NCBI RefSeq assembly: GCF_023078275.1
Contig: NC_062994.1
Coordinates: 8,751,545 to 8,815,544 of the forward strand
DNA from: Leguminivora glycinivorella
Taxonomy: Eukaryota; Arthropoda; Insecta; Lepidoptera; Tortricidae
Reading direction: 5' to 3'
Length of the DNA stretch: 64,000 nt
A model generated the notes under the pieces. It was not told where the DNA came from and did no database searches. It worked only from the letters and a program-made list of their open reading frames with translations. Shown here piece by piece: positions 12,701 to 19,406 of this stretch. Position 1 is the stretch's first letter. Each line of letters opens with the position of its first letter. Both the position numbers and the translations under genes were made by a program.

Positions 12701-15485
12701 ACATTCTGGTGACAAAGTAGTGGTGGCGAAGTAGCTCCGTTACTTACATCTCTACAGTCTATATAAACATACCCTAATATGTATACACAGTAGCAACATT
12801 GAGGCGACACAAACTAGCTCCGTCCGCGGCTTTGCTCGTGTTGCCACGCGGCACTGTACCGCCCAGACCTAGCACTTTTGGGAAGATTATAGTAAAGTCG
12901 ACACATAAGCGATGTAGAAACGACACTTTATCGACATAGTTGTGACATTCTGGTAGTAGTAGTGGTGGTGGCGAAGTAGCTCCGTTGCTTACATTATAGG
13001 TAAGTCTATAATAACTCGTAAACAAACATACTCTAATATGTACACATAGTAGCGACACAGGTGACTCGAACTAGCTCCGTCTGCGGCTTTGCTCGTGTTG
13101 CCACGGGTTACTGTGCCGGCCAGACCTAGCGACGTAGAAATGACACAGCATCGACATAATAGCGACATTATGGTGACAAAGCCATTTATTTTTAAAAAAC
13201 TAATTAACTAAATATATCTTTCATGTAATTTTCATCGCCGATTACTTATTTCATTGTACTAAATTTCATTTTTGTTCCAGCCTTGGTGACGCAACTTCTA
13301 TCGACAATGATCTTCGAGCCGTCTACCAGACTATACACTTGGCTCGTGTCGCTGGCCGCGCCCGCGGGGGCGCGCGCTCCCCCCCCGCCCCCGCGCGCGC
13401 CCGCGACCGCGCCCGCCGCCGCGAGGAGGGGGAACGTGCACCGGCTGAGGGGGGAAAGGTAATATAGTACATTGTGCAACAAGTTGAATATATATTTTTT
13501 TTTTATTAAGCAGAAACGTCTGCTAACGATTCTAAACATTTTTATATTAAAGGAAAAATTGAAAAATTTACTCTTCCGGCGGGACTAGACGTCACCCCAA
13601 GACGTGTGTACAAAAGGAAAAAGGCATGGAAAGATTTGCGAAGTCCGGCGTGGCTTCCGTAGCTCAATTGGTTAAGAGCATTGCACAGATTGCAAAAAGG
13701 ATGCGGGTTCAAGTCCCGCCGGAAGCGTAAATTTTTCCATTTTTTCCTTTAATATAAAAAAAAAGTTGATCATTACTAACGAGAGTAAGTTAAATCGCGA
13801 CGGCTTGCTGGAGCGATTTAAAGACTCGAGTTGGTAATATTCATACTCCCCGAGTTAGTGCGTTTTCACATTATCCGATCCGATGTCGGATCGATATCCC
13901 ATACATTACAGGCACCATACTGGATTTTTTCTATTGAAATCCTTCCGATATCGGATCGGATGTTTTTCATCACACTCGCAATGTAAATAGATGTAAAAAA
14001 GTAAAATACGGTACAAGAAATTTCATTATTCCCTTGGGAGAACGATTTTTCTATAACTCACGCTCAACCTGCGTGCAATAGCACGTTTGAAGTGCGAGTG
14101 TGATGAAAACATTCTTACAGCATTCTTAACGCTCCGAAACTTTTCTCTTAAGCCACATCTCGGACACTGGCGATTAAATATATGAAAGAGGCGCGTTCCT
14201 AGCACACCGTCTAAGCTCGTGTACGTGAACGCGTACTATGCTTGTATGAGTGACATATGACAGGTCGACTGTTCGCGTTTTTGACTGACGGTAACTGTGA
14301 GGTAACCGAGAGGGGGTGGGCGGCACTTTCAGCGGGGAGCGGGAGTGGCCATACTGTATAATAATACTCTTTATTATACTGTGCTTAAGCGGAGCTCGGC
14401 TACTGATGTGCCGACGAAACTTTCCATTTCATAAATTTAAATTCCCTTTATTTTTCATTAATGTTTCAAGAAATTTAAGATTTTTTTGGAAAGTTTCCGC
14501 AACTTGCACATCATTAAGCTCGCCCTTCGTTTTTATAGTCTTACACAACTGTGATATAACTATCGACGATGATCTCCTAACTGTCTAGATGACCATACTC
14601 CTAGCTAGTATCTCTCGTATCCCCCCTCCCTAGGAGGGGCAATGTGCATAGGTTGAAGGGGAAGAGTAATAGGCAAAGAGGATCGAGTATTATAGAGAGT
14701 TACTGTCAAAGTATGTGTAATCACAGTGCATAGACTGCCATCTCTCGACGCAAGCTTTGAAATTTTTGAACCTAAATTTTGACAATTTGGCCCATATTGT
14801 TAGCTTGATATGTGATAAAATGTCAAATATTAATTTTAGCGCAATCTAGCCGAGCGTTCCCCAAAGGTGTAACGCTATCTAGGTCACCGTACCTTTCTCT
14901 AGGGCTTTGAGGTACGTTTTTTTCTTAGATTTTATCCGTCTATACGGAGTTACATATGTCTTTGGTAATAGGTAATCATCAGCATATTACAGCATTACTG
15001 ACAGATGAATTTGGATGCTACGGTCCTTTGGTCCTACGCGGAGCTCAGCCATCAATCTTCGACTTTAGACACTCCTTTCGTTCTGTGTTTGACTACTGAT
15101 GTAAACGCTTCAGGTCTTTAGTCCTGAAGTCGTGGAGTGCGGCCTTCGCCTTTAGATACTTGTAGTTCTGTAACTTACCGGGACTCGAACCCACGACTAT
15201 CGGCTTAGCATGCAGGGCCACTAATCACTAGGCCAGACCGTCGAAAGTTTATAACTTCATAACTATTTTAATTTTTTTTATTATAATACAAACTTTATGA
15301 ATATAATAGATATAATACAAAGTTACGAAAAATGATAATACATAGTTGACTGGTAGAGAATGCCTTTCAGCAATACGTCCCCGTTTGAACTTTATCTGTT
15401 TTTAAATAATAAAAAAAGAACTTTTCTTTTCAGGCCCGATGATGACAACAATACATGGAACGGGAACTCGACACAGCAGATGTAG
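3617..15485 (+). CDS. UBXN4: UBX domain-containing protein 4 (erasin), 3' half, seven exons
   Basis: The family is an ER-membrane adaptor that recruits the p97/VCP ATPase through a UBX domain during ER-associated degradation. Exons seen: 3617-3733, 5577-5660, 7625-7766, 10455-10582, 12487-12648, 13281-13458, 15434-15485. In order they encode a Lys/Glu-rich coiled coil (EEKMERAKALIEAKRKEK, then EDRKREKMENNLARQRI), the UBX domain (VQFKLPDGTTHTNHFP; FSLWLAFPRRELT), a hydrophobic membrane-hairpin segment, a GC-rich Pro/Ala stretch, and a C-terminal tail (NNTWNGNSTQQM) like that of vertebrate UBXN4. The N-terminal thioredoxin-like UAS part lies upstream of the window. All junctions are phase-consistent except inside exon 5, where one base is missing. 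Introns are full of transposons and of partial exon duplications. Identification is firm; whether this allele is intact is not. Confidence 0.9.
3770..3935 (+). mobile_element. SINE-like interspersed element ('TCTACGACACCCACGGG' family), truncated
   Basis: It carries CTTCTTCCCGTGGGTG and GGCGTAGGCGAGAGGCTGGC, shared with 16630-16885 (-), 26760-26935 (-) and 59297-59537 (+). The 3' tail seen in the longer copies is missing here. Confidence 0.65.
4036..4350. mobile_element. MITE with ~20-bp terminal inverted repeats
   Basis: The left end CTCTCGACTATTTCCTCC and right end GGAGGAAACAGTCGAGAG are inverted. Inner inverted segments (TCGGACCGTTT / AAACGGTCCGA) extend the fold. There is no coding content. 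Confidence 0.7.
4683..4970 (+). mobile_element. CAGA-microsatellite interspersed element
   Basis: Its core ACTCCCGACTAACTCAG, then CATCCGTTCGGGAGCTACGA, leads into (CAGA)n/(CGGA)n and ends with TTTTTGCGTCGGGGGTTAAAA. At least eight copies occur: 4683, 26410(-), 34560(-), 45850, 46697(-), 47407 (split), 56180 and 63338. The layout resembles the microsatellite-associated non-autonomous elements described in Lepidoptera. Confidence 0.8.
4971..5560. other. UBXN4 intron sequence with low-complexity runs
   Basis: AT-rich, with poly-T tracts. A short piece near 5010-5045 (ATTTGTTTTACAAGGGGCAA) belongs to the repeat also seen inverted at 52190-52215. Nothing coding is visible. Confidence 0.4.
5577..5660 (+). 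CDS. UBXN4: UBXN4 coiled-coil exon (second)
   Basis: It encodes KEKERRNVGQGVAELKKWQA and EQELKQLQ and ends at donor CAG|GTAATG in phase 0. The start is uncertain. The stronger-looking AGs at 5565 and 5569 would break the frame; only the AG at 5575-5576 joins in phase to the preceding exon. Confidence 0.65.
5775..6480 (+). repeat. GC-richer interspersed repeat, probable LINE remnant
   Basis: The stretch contrasts with its AT-rich surroundings and ends in GAATAAGAATAAATTTATTT, a poly-A-like tail. Open frames are short and in conflict, with no domain recognised. It is probably the 3' part of a dead non-LTR element; the family was not identified. Confidence 0.4.
6560..6800 (-). mobile_element. 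Penelope-like tail with a nested LINE 3' tail
   Basis: GGATTAAATCGCGTATAAT at 6570 and ATTCATCCCGACGTTTCGAA near 6751 are two parts of the PLE terminal sequence also seen at 18645 and 58030. Between them (6597-6735) lies an inverted copy of the LINE tail found at 7080-7210, ending in CATA repeats. Confidence 0.6.
6868..7210 (+). pseudogene. LINE ORF2 C-terminal fragment, RTE-like
   Basis: It encodes MLRWFGHVERMDERR, GSGRPRR, STRNRRACMRNVMKV and KWKSVISAYPSGKQ, the tail that follows reverse transcriptase in RTE-like LINEs. It ends with ACAGGCGTGATGGTATGTATG. The catalytic domains are absent, so it is a 5'-truncated dead copy. Its 3' tail matches the tail of the SINE-like family at 59297, which points to a LINE/SINE partnership. 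Confidence 0.7.
7216..7479. mobile_element. MITE with ~80-bp inverted arms
   Basis: It starts TACAGAGTGTAACAAAAATG and ends with the inverse (CATTTTTGTTACACCCTGTA). The arms include GATCCGTTTAAGGGCGTA and an AAAATTTTTT-rich centre. The TA ends suggest a Tc1/mariner-type target. Confidence 0.8.
7625..7766 (+). CDS. UBXN4: UBXN4 exon whose 3' end is the founder of a 110-bp tandem array
   Basis: Acceptor TTAACAG; 142 nt encode EDRKREKMENNLARQRILEQ, then IAQDRAERRARDVPPQECQR and RETTAPA. Donor A|GTAAGT leaves phase 1, which matches the next exon at 10455 (phase 1 in). The last ~73 bases plus the donor are repeated downstream many times. The first copy is taken as the real exon because only it is continuous with the upstream coiled-coil codons. 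Confidence 0.85.
7694..8898 (+). repeat. 110-bp tandem array of UBXN4 exon end, splice donor and transposon fragment
   Basis: Units begin with GACCGCGCCGAGAGACGCGC at 7694 (in the exon), 7804, 7914, 8307, 8417, 8527 and 8637, with a truncated unit at 8213. Five of them are exactly 110 bp. Each holds the last ~73 coding bases of exon 3, the donor GTAAGT (GTGAGT in the last), and GGAGGGGTAGGCAGAGCACA, which is part of the SINE-like element seen at 16630 and 59297. The units at 7914 and 8637 extend into a longer piece of that element. A further partial copy lies at 9764-9838. Confidence 0.9.
8899..9623 (-). mobile_element. Penelope-like element remnant with GIY-YIG endonuclease
   Basis: On the minus strand the 9400-9500 region encodes GVYKIDCSCGSSYIGETKR, a GIY-YIG nuclease signature with downstream residues typical of Penelope-like retroelements (AEHLLESG, IEIKKH, WNP). 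An in-frame TAG interrupts it shortly after GETKR, and the reverse transcriptase is absent. The copy is bounded by an exact 12-bp target duplication, ATCGCAGTGACA, at 8887-8898 and 9624-9635. It is inserted in the SINE-like repeat that follows the exon-3 array. Confidence 0.85.
9636..9870. repeat. Rest of SINE-like element plus a stray partial exon-3 copy
   Basis: 9636-9720 continues the element interrupted by the PLE (CAGTCGACTTCTACGATACC). 9764-9838 is another partial copy of the UBXN4 exon-3 end with its GTAAGT donor. Confidence 0.7.
10035..10360. mobile_element. Long inverted-repeat element, complete copy
   Basis: The left arm CACACCTCGGACACT... and the right arm ...TGTCCGAGGTGTG fold over ~115 bp around a G-rich centre (GAGAGGGGGTGGGCGGCACT). 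Single-arm relatives with the same centre lie at 14153-14385 and 52238-52469. Confidence 0.75.
10455..10582 (+). CDS. UBXN4: UBXN4 exon encoding the first half of the UBX domain
   Basis: Acceptor TTTTTTTTACAG, donor GAC|GTAAGT, phase 1 in and 0 out. It encodes VQFKLPDGTTHTNHFPAEAR and HQYVADNLD, the first beta strands of the ubiquitin-like UBX fold. Confidence 0.9.
10674..11355 (+). mobile_element. ~680-bp non-autonomous DNA transposon, inverted partner at 50795-51478
   Basis: Short terminal inverted repeats (ACACCGTGTTTC at the left, GAAACACGGTGT at the right) bound a sequence that is nearly the reverse complement of 50795-51478 over its whole length. There is no long ORF, so it would need a transposase in trans. 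Confidence 0.75.
11357..11480 (+). mobile_element. SINE tail fragment (same family as 2672-2930)
   Basis: It contains TATATCGTTGTCTGAGTACC and GTGGGACTCAGTCAATCTGT, the body and end of the lepidopteran tRNA-SINE. The promoter boxes are missing. Confidence 0.6.
11629..11913. mobile_element. MITE flanked by CTAG duplications
   Basis: AGTCTGGCTAATGAAAGTTG at the left is the inverse of the right end CAACTTTCATTAGCCAGACT. CTAG occurs directly on both outer sides (11625-11628 and 11914-11917). Confidence 0.75.
12210..12395 (-). repeat. Fragment of an interspersed element
   Basis: The segment around GTGGGGCAGAGGGCGTCCAC and AGTGCGCCGCCACCTCGATC stands out in base composition from the intron around it and resembles a LINE fragment. 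It ends next to poly-T. The call is tentative. Confidence 0.4.
12487..12648 (+). CDS. UBXN4: UBXN4 exon for the end of the UBX domain, with an internal frameshift
   Basis: Acceptor TTTTTTACAG and donor ATAG|GTAAGT. The first part reads LPTAQFSLWLAFPRRELTDT in phase with exon 10455-10582. After CTCGAACTAGC one base is missing; the expected residues LELAPSAALLVLP continue in another frame (GCCCGTCT here, GCTCCGTCT in the partial copy near 13071). As written, the frame ends in TAG at 12646-12648, exactly at the exon end. With one more base, exons 12487 to 15485 total a whole number of codons and join correctly to the conserved C-terminus. Either the allele is broken or the sequence has a one-base error. 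Confidence 0.85.
   Translation, partial: LPTAQFSLWLAFPRRELTDTEATLRRLELARLRLCSCCHGLLCRPDLALSGTL
12780..13150 (+). repeat. Two partial tandem duplicates of UBXN4 exon 5
   Basis: 12792-12893 and ~13056-13129 repeat the second half of the exon (GCGGCTTTGCTCGTGTTGCC; CCAGACCTAGCAC). Each is followed by copies of the intron segment ACATGAGCGACGTAGAA. Both lack the first half with the FPRRE codons. In both, the base missing from the real exon is present. Confidence 0.85.
13281..13458 (+). CDS. UBXN4: UBXN4 exon for the membrane hairpin and Pro/Ala stretch
   Basis: Acceptor TTTTGTTCCAG, donor AAAG|GTAATA. It encodes LVTQLLSTMIFEPSTRLYTW and LVSLAAP (hydrophobic, the expected ER-membrane anchor), then a very GC-rich Pro/Ala/Arg stretch. 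Phase 1 in and 2 out match the neighbours. Confidence 0.85.
13541..13758 (+). mobile_element. Inverted-repeat element carrying a tRNA-like sequence
   Basis: The left arm TTTATATTAAAGGAAAAA, then CTTCCGGCGGGACT, is the inverse of the right end, and that right end is also the 3' half of the tRNA-like sequence (AGTCCCGCCGGAAG). The arm therefore copies the acceptor/T-arm side of the tRNA. A degenerate relative of the right half lies at 50640-50770. Confidence 0.75.
13653..13726 (+). tRNA. tRNA-like sequence, probably non-functional
   Basis: It has a perfect 7-bp acceptor stem (GCTTCCG/CGGAAGC), a D arm with A box (TAGCTCAATTGG), and a T arm GCGGG-TTCAAGT-CCCGC containing the B box. The anticodon arm is abnormal: TTGCA-CAGAT-TGCAA gives a 5-nt loop, and no register gives U33. 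No anticodon is assigned. It sits within an inverted-repeat element in a UBXN4 intron. Confidence 0.5.
13765..14125. mobile_element. Repeat interrupted by a palindromic MITE
   Basis: ACGAGAGTAAGTTAAATCGC ... AAGTGCGAGTGTGATGAAAA is shared with 15720-15985. The copy here is split by an insertion at 13861-13962 (CGTTTTCACATTATCCGATC ... TATCGGATCGGAT), the same MITE that occurs complete at 52997-53105. Confidence 0.65.
14153..14385 (+). mobile_element. Single-arm copy of the 10035-10360 element
   Basis: It begins CACATCTCGGACACTGGCGA, holds the G-rich centre GAGAGGGGGTGGGCGGCACT, and ends ACTCTTTATTATACTGTG. Another single-arm copy is at 52238-52469. Confidence 0.65.
14674..14964 (+). mobile_element. 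hAT-type MITE with 8-bp target duplication
   Basis: The ends CAAAGA...TCTTTG are bounded by an exact 8-bp duplication GTAATAGG (14666-14673 and 14965-14972), as hAT transposases make. An inverted copy lies at 31838-32119 inside another repeat. Confidence 0.85.
15172..15243 (-). mobile_element. SINE head (tRNA-like promoter part)
   Basis: On the minus strand GACGGTCTGGCCTAGTGATT is followed by B box GGGTTCGAGTCCC. It is the head of a tRNA-SINE related to 2672-2930; the body is missing. Confidence 0.6.
15341..15412 (+). mobile_element. LINE 3' tail fragment
   Basis: TTGACTGGTAGAGAATGCCT matches the 3' end of the truncated LINE at 47478-50425. Other tails are at 21950 (+), 27180 (-) and 35120 (-). 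Confidence 0.6.
15434..15485 (+). CDS. UBXN4: UBXN4 terminal coding exon
   Basis: Acceptor CTTTTCTTTTCAG, phase 2 in. It encodes PDDDNNTWNGNSTQQM and then TAG at 15483-15485. The NTWNGNSTQQM end is the conserved UBXN4 C-terminus and is the clearest identifier of the gene. Confidence 0.9.
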
Positions 15486-15567
15486 AAAACTTTTTCTACC
15501 CTCCGGGCTGAAAGTGTCAACTTTCGGCCCACTGCGCTGAAAAACTTTTCGGCTTCGTCAAGCAGTA

Positions 15568-15573
15568 AATAAA
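15568..15573 (+). terminator. UBXN4 polyadenylation signal
   Basis: AATAAA lies 83 bases after the UBXN4 stop codon, a usual distance for a short 3' UTR. Confidence 0.55.
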
Positions 15574-15689
15574 GGAAGAAGTTTCTTTACTGGTTTAGGT
15601 ATTTAATGTACTATAACATCACCAAACGTCACAATATTTGGCTGAAAAGTATTGAAAGCTGTGTTTAAAACAAATACAAGATATTTTGG

Positions 15690-16000
15690 AAAAATCACAT
15701 TTATACTACATTGCGCAACGTGGGGCGGAAGTTATATTGCAAACGAGAGCAAGTTAAATCGCGACGGCTTGCCAGAGCTATTTAAAGACTCGAGTTTGTA
15801 ATATTCTTACGCCCCGAGTTACACATAATGTTTTTCATCACACTTGAAACAAAAAGTATGAAAAACGATAAAAAATTGTTAATTATGAATTTATGATACA
15901 AAATGTACTTGATTTTTTTTAACTCCCTTGGGAGAACAATTTTTCTATAACTCCCGGCATGTACTGTGCGAGTGTGATGAAAAAAATATTTTCCTTTTTT
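15690..16000. repeat. Second copy of the 13765-14125 repeat, uninterrupted
   Basis: It has the same start (AAACGAGAGCAAGTTAAATC) and end (GCGAGTGTGATGAAAA) as the copy at 13765, but without the MITE. This defines that insertion. Confidence 0.65.
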
Positions 16001-16189
16001 GAAGAAATAGTTTATGTGAGTGATAATATCGGTTAAAGAAAGGACACTTAATACGAGTAATTTAGTACATTGACCCGCCTCTTGCTATCTCTATCGCTCG
16101 TATGTAGTTATATTGCTGTCCCGCTCGCTCAGTGTCATTGGCCGCGACTATAGCAGGGTCCACATAGAGCAAGGTGCGTCGCGAGGCAA

Positions 16190-16540
16190 TAACCTCGCGC
16201 GGCAAAAACGCGGCCGAGGCAATAGGCTACTTGCCTCCTAGTCAAATCAGCTTCTTTTGAAGAACTGTCAAAACGAATTTGAACGACTAGCTAATATGAA
16301 ATCGAGTTGAGTTACGTCACGGTCAACTCAGTTACTTTATATATTTCTACCTGAGTTATTACATAGAAATTGGATTTAAAAATAACTTCTGTCCATGTTT
16401 TTCTTATAATTATCTGATGATTTATTTCGTGCATGGTATATAATATTTTATTTTAAGTACAGTCTAGTTCCCTATTCGTGTTTTGCTCGGCTGAGCAATG
16501 TGCCTCGGCCGAGGCAAACTGGCCTCTGTTTGCCTTTTTT
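16190..16540. mobile_element. Repeat with GAGGCAA-type ends, related to 31705-32265
   Basis: AATAGGCTACTTGCCTCCTA, GTCCATGTTTTTCTTATAAT and the final GGCCGAGGCAAACTGGCCTC are shared with or symmetric to the copy at 31705. In that copy the hAT-type MITE is inserted after ACTTTATAT. Confidence 0.6.
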
Positions 16541-16629
16541 TTTTTTTTTTCAAAGTTGTCCACCCCACTTTTTTTGTATTTGGAAATGTTTATGTGGTTT
16601 CCATTCAGAATCGCGAGCACTTTCAATCC

Positions 16630-16885
16630 TACATACATACATACATACATATAATCACGCCTGTATCCCATAAAGGTTAGGCAGAGCACATGAACTACTC
16701 AAGTTTCAGTGCCACTCTTGGCAAAAAGGGGTTGAAAGAAATCCAAAAACTGTGACATTGCAGTGGTAGGTTGCCAGCCTCTCGCCTACGCCACAATTTA
16801 ACCCATATCCCAGAAGTCGACTTCTACGACACCCACGGGAAGAAAGGGGGTGGTGAAATTCTTAACCCGTCACCACACGGGGGTC
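16630..16885 (-). mobile_element. SINE-like element, near full length
   Basis: On the minus strand it runs from GGTGACGGGTTAAGAATTTC through GGCGTAGGCGAGAGGCTGGC and CACTGCAATGTCACA to a tail TGGGATACAGGCGTGATTAT ending in TATG repeats. This is the same tail as the LINE fragment at 6868-7210. Confidence 0.75.
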
Positions 16886-17165
16886 AATCCTAATATGAGA
16901 AAAAAAGTGTCCCAAGGTTTTTTTCCCATTCTGTTACCAGTTTTTCATACATTTTGTATGGCGGTAACGGAATGGAGGGTTTGAAAAATGTATGGAAATC
17001 TTGGGACATTCAGGATCGAAAACCTCGCGATTCTGAGTATGAACCGCGTAAAAATACCCATGTTACAAAAAAAGTGGGGTGGACAACTTTGAAAAAAATG
17101 TCACCTGTGTGGACCTATTGGCAAAAAAGTCATACAATTACACGCGATAGAAATAGTACAGATTT

Positions 17166-17320
17166 AGTGCGAAAAGGGTTTCCTTCGTATTTATCTGGAA
17201 ACGTTCGTATTTGTCATGCTAGTTCAGTCAATGTCAGTACATCTTGTACTGAGACTGACTGAAATAGCATGACACGTTCGTACGTTTCCGTAACAATACG
17301 AACGCAAATCTTTTCGCACT
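17166..17320. mobile_element. Hairpin MITE
   Basis: AGTGCGAAAAG at the left and CTTTTCGCACT at the right bound ~65-bp inverted arms (ACGTTCGTATTTGTCATGCT versus its inverse) around a short loop. Confidence 0.75.
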
Positions 17321-17375
17321 ACTACATCTTTAAAAGGAGGTAAATGTACGACAAAAAAATAAAAACAAGTTTTAT

Positions 17376-17743
17376 AACACTTTAAGTTCTCGCGCTTTGT
17401 ACACATATTTAAAGTCACACACAGGTCGAACGCGATTAATTAACATTATTTTTACCTTTTTTCCCAACGTTTCGGCCAGGTTGCACTGGCCGTGGTCGCG
17501 GAAGACTGACGTCCCAGCAAAGTGTCAATGTAAACAACACAAAACTACCCGATATTAATTTATATAAATCTACCCCGAACATTTATATAAATTAATATCG
17601 GGTAGTTTTGTGTTGTTTACATTGACACTTTGCTGGGACGTCAGTCTTCCGCGACCACGGCCAGTGCAACCTGGCCGAAACGTTGGGAAAAAAGGTAAAA
17701 ATAATGTTAATTAATCGCGTTCGACCTGTGTGTGACTTTAAAT
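17376..17743. mobile_element. Inverted pair of Penelope-like terminal repeats
   Basis: The ~165-bp arms are almost perfect inverse copies meeting near TCTACCCCGAACATTTATAT. Each carries CGTTTCGGCCAGGTTGCACT, then GGCCGTGGTCGCGGAAGACT. An exact 17-bp target duplication (ATAAAAACAAGTTTTAT) flanks it at 17359-17375 and 17744-17760. There is no ORF inside, so it may be a non-autonomous PLE or solo inverted pLTR pair. Confidence 0.7.
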
Positions 17744-18171
17744 ATAAAAACAAGTTTTATTTTATTTTATTTAGTTAAATTAAAGTTATTGGCTGTAGGT
17801 ATGTTGACAGGAATATTTAAAGAGGAAAAGGGGACTTTTGGGGAAAATCAGGACCATGTTTATATAGAAAGACAATTTTCTTCTATATCAATAATATTAA
17901 CAGCGTAGTGATTGAAATGAATATAAAAAAATGGAATGATGCGATGGAATAATGATTTTATCTTTGAGTGTCAAGTATGCATATAAATATTATTATATAA
18001 TTTATTTTACTTTTACCTAGGGCATGCACTTATTGGTTATTTTATCACGGAATTGCAGTTTTCTAGTATAATTATAAACAATTTTACTGTTTCACGTTGT
18101 AATTTATGAATAATAATAATAAAATATGGTTATTTGGAACCTGTCTGCTCGTTTGCCTCCTATCCCATAAA

Positions 18172-18330
18172 AAAAAAAAAAAAAAAAAATACAAAGGGAG
18201 TGTACAAGTTTCTAATGGGTTGGCAACGCGCATGTGACACTCCTTGAGTCGCAGGCGTCCATAGGTTACGTTGATCGCTTTCCATCAGGCTTACCGTATG
18301 CTTGTTTGCCACCGACGTAGTATAAAAAAA
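18172..18330 (+). mobile_element. LINE 3' fragment ending GCCACCGACGTAGTAT
   Basis: GTGTACAAGTTTCTAATGGG encodes the YKFLMG end of a LINE ORF2 and is followed by a 3' UTR ending TTGCCACCGACGTAGTATAA. The family recurs at 27846 (-), 28990, 58575 (-), 59885 and 62040. Confidence 0.65.
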
Positions 18331-18379
18331 CATAGATGTGGACAAAGTGCCTAAATATGTTTCATTGTATAAGTGACAA

Positions 18380-18430
18380 ATGCTACTTTTGTCTCTTTCT
18401 AACGCAAGCGAAGCCGCGGGCAAAAGCTAG
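18380..18430 (+). mobile_element. Helitron-like 3' end fragment
   Basis: TTTTGTCTCTTTCTAACGC, then GCGGGCAAAAGCTAG, is the end of the non-autonomous Helitron-like family seen at 21504, 32302 and 46431. Confidence 0.6.
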
Positions 18431-18445
18431 TACAGCACGGGTAGC

Positions 18446-18549
18446 ATGGTCGCGCGATAGACGATAAAATATCAGGCCGTCCCTGTCGCACTATTAGTAA
18501 GTGCGATTATAGGGACGGCCAGATGTTTTATCATTTATCGCGCGACCAT
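18446..18549. mobile_element. Palindromic MITE
   Basis: ATGGTCGCGCGATAGACGAT and its inverse at the right end enclose GGCCGTCCC...GGGACGGCC. It is ~104 bp long with near-perfect arms. Confidence 0.8.
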
Positions 18550-18644
18550 AATTGCCTGCCTGGACCAGATTATGATATGGTGATAATTTGATGATAATTA
18601 TTATTTGTAACCATTTAGTTAATATTGTCTTTAGTTACCACGAT

Positions 18645-18775
18645 AGTTAAAATGGATTAAATCGTGTATAATGAATTTACGATTCATCCCGACGTTTCGA
18701 ACACTACAGCGTTCGTGGTCTCTGAGCTCAACGGGTGACTGAGGAAAAATTACAATGTGCAAAAGCTACCCACAT
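18645..18775 (-). mobile_element. Penelope-like terminal fragment
   Basis: ATGGATTAAATCGTGTATAA, ATTCATCCCGACGTTTCGAA and CGTTCGTGGTCTCTGAG are shared with 6570, 8930 and 58030. No coding part is present. Confidence 0.6.
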
Positions 18776-19320
18776 ACCTACAATACCTACATACATATTC
18801 ATATATATAACTATTTAGTTGTTGAAGAAAAACATTCACACAACAATAACATAGGTCAACTAGCTCAGTAAATTTAATGTAAGGAAGTCAGCACATTACT
18901 AATACTATGCCCACACTATTAAACATTTATTTCAAATAATTTACACGGCATCACAGCTTAAGCCAATACACCGAATAATTAAACTAATTACAACTATAAT
19001 TACAGAATATGTATTAAACTAAGTAATAAATAAAACCTCAGACAATTTACATGCAAGTGCTGGGAATCCTATCGTCCATCTTCTCACAAAACCTCAGACA
19101 CTCTCGGCACACATTCGCCCATACAGTGCCTGTACTATGACCTATGTACCTGACCTGACGTGTAATATTTTATTTTATCAACAAAGGCATAATAAAGATT
19201 GTATTGTATTTTTGTATGAAAATAAAAAATAGGAAAGAATTATAGTAAGAGTCTTTTTTAATACAATATTTATTCTATTAAAAAATATAAAAAAAAACTT
19301 AATAAATCCAAAAAAAGTTC
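18776..19320. other. Gene-free stretch upstream of the receptor-like gene
   Basis: AT-rich, with no repeat recognised apart from short ATACATA runs. It should contain the promoter or 5' UTR of the gene at 19407, but no TATA/initiator combination stands out. Confidence 0.35.
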
Positions 19321-19406
19321 AAATGATTAAAAAAGACTCCGGAATAGAACTCAAAATCTCCTGCTTCATAGGTTTTCAATTTGTCAAATGTAATTATTCG
19401 CTTTCA

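Noticed and set aside
13653..13726. Functional nuclear tRNA gene
   Set aside because: No U33 and no proper 7-nt anticodon loop; embedded in an inverted-repeat element.
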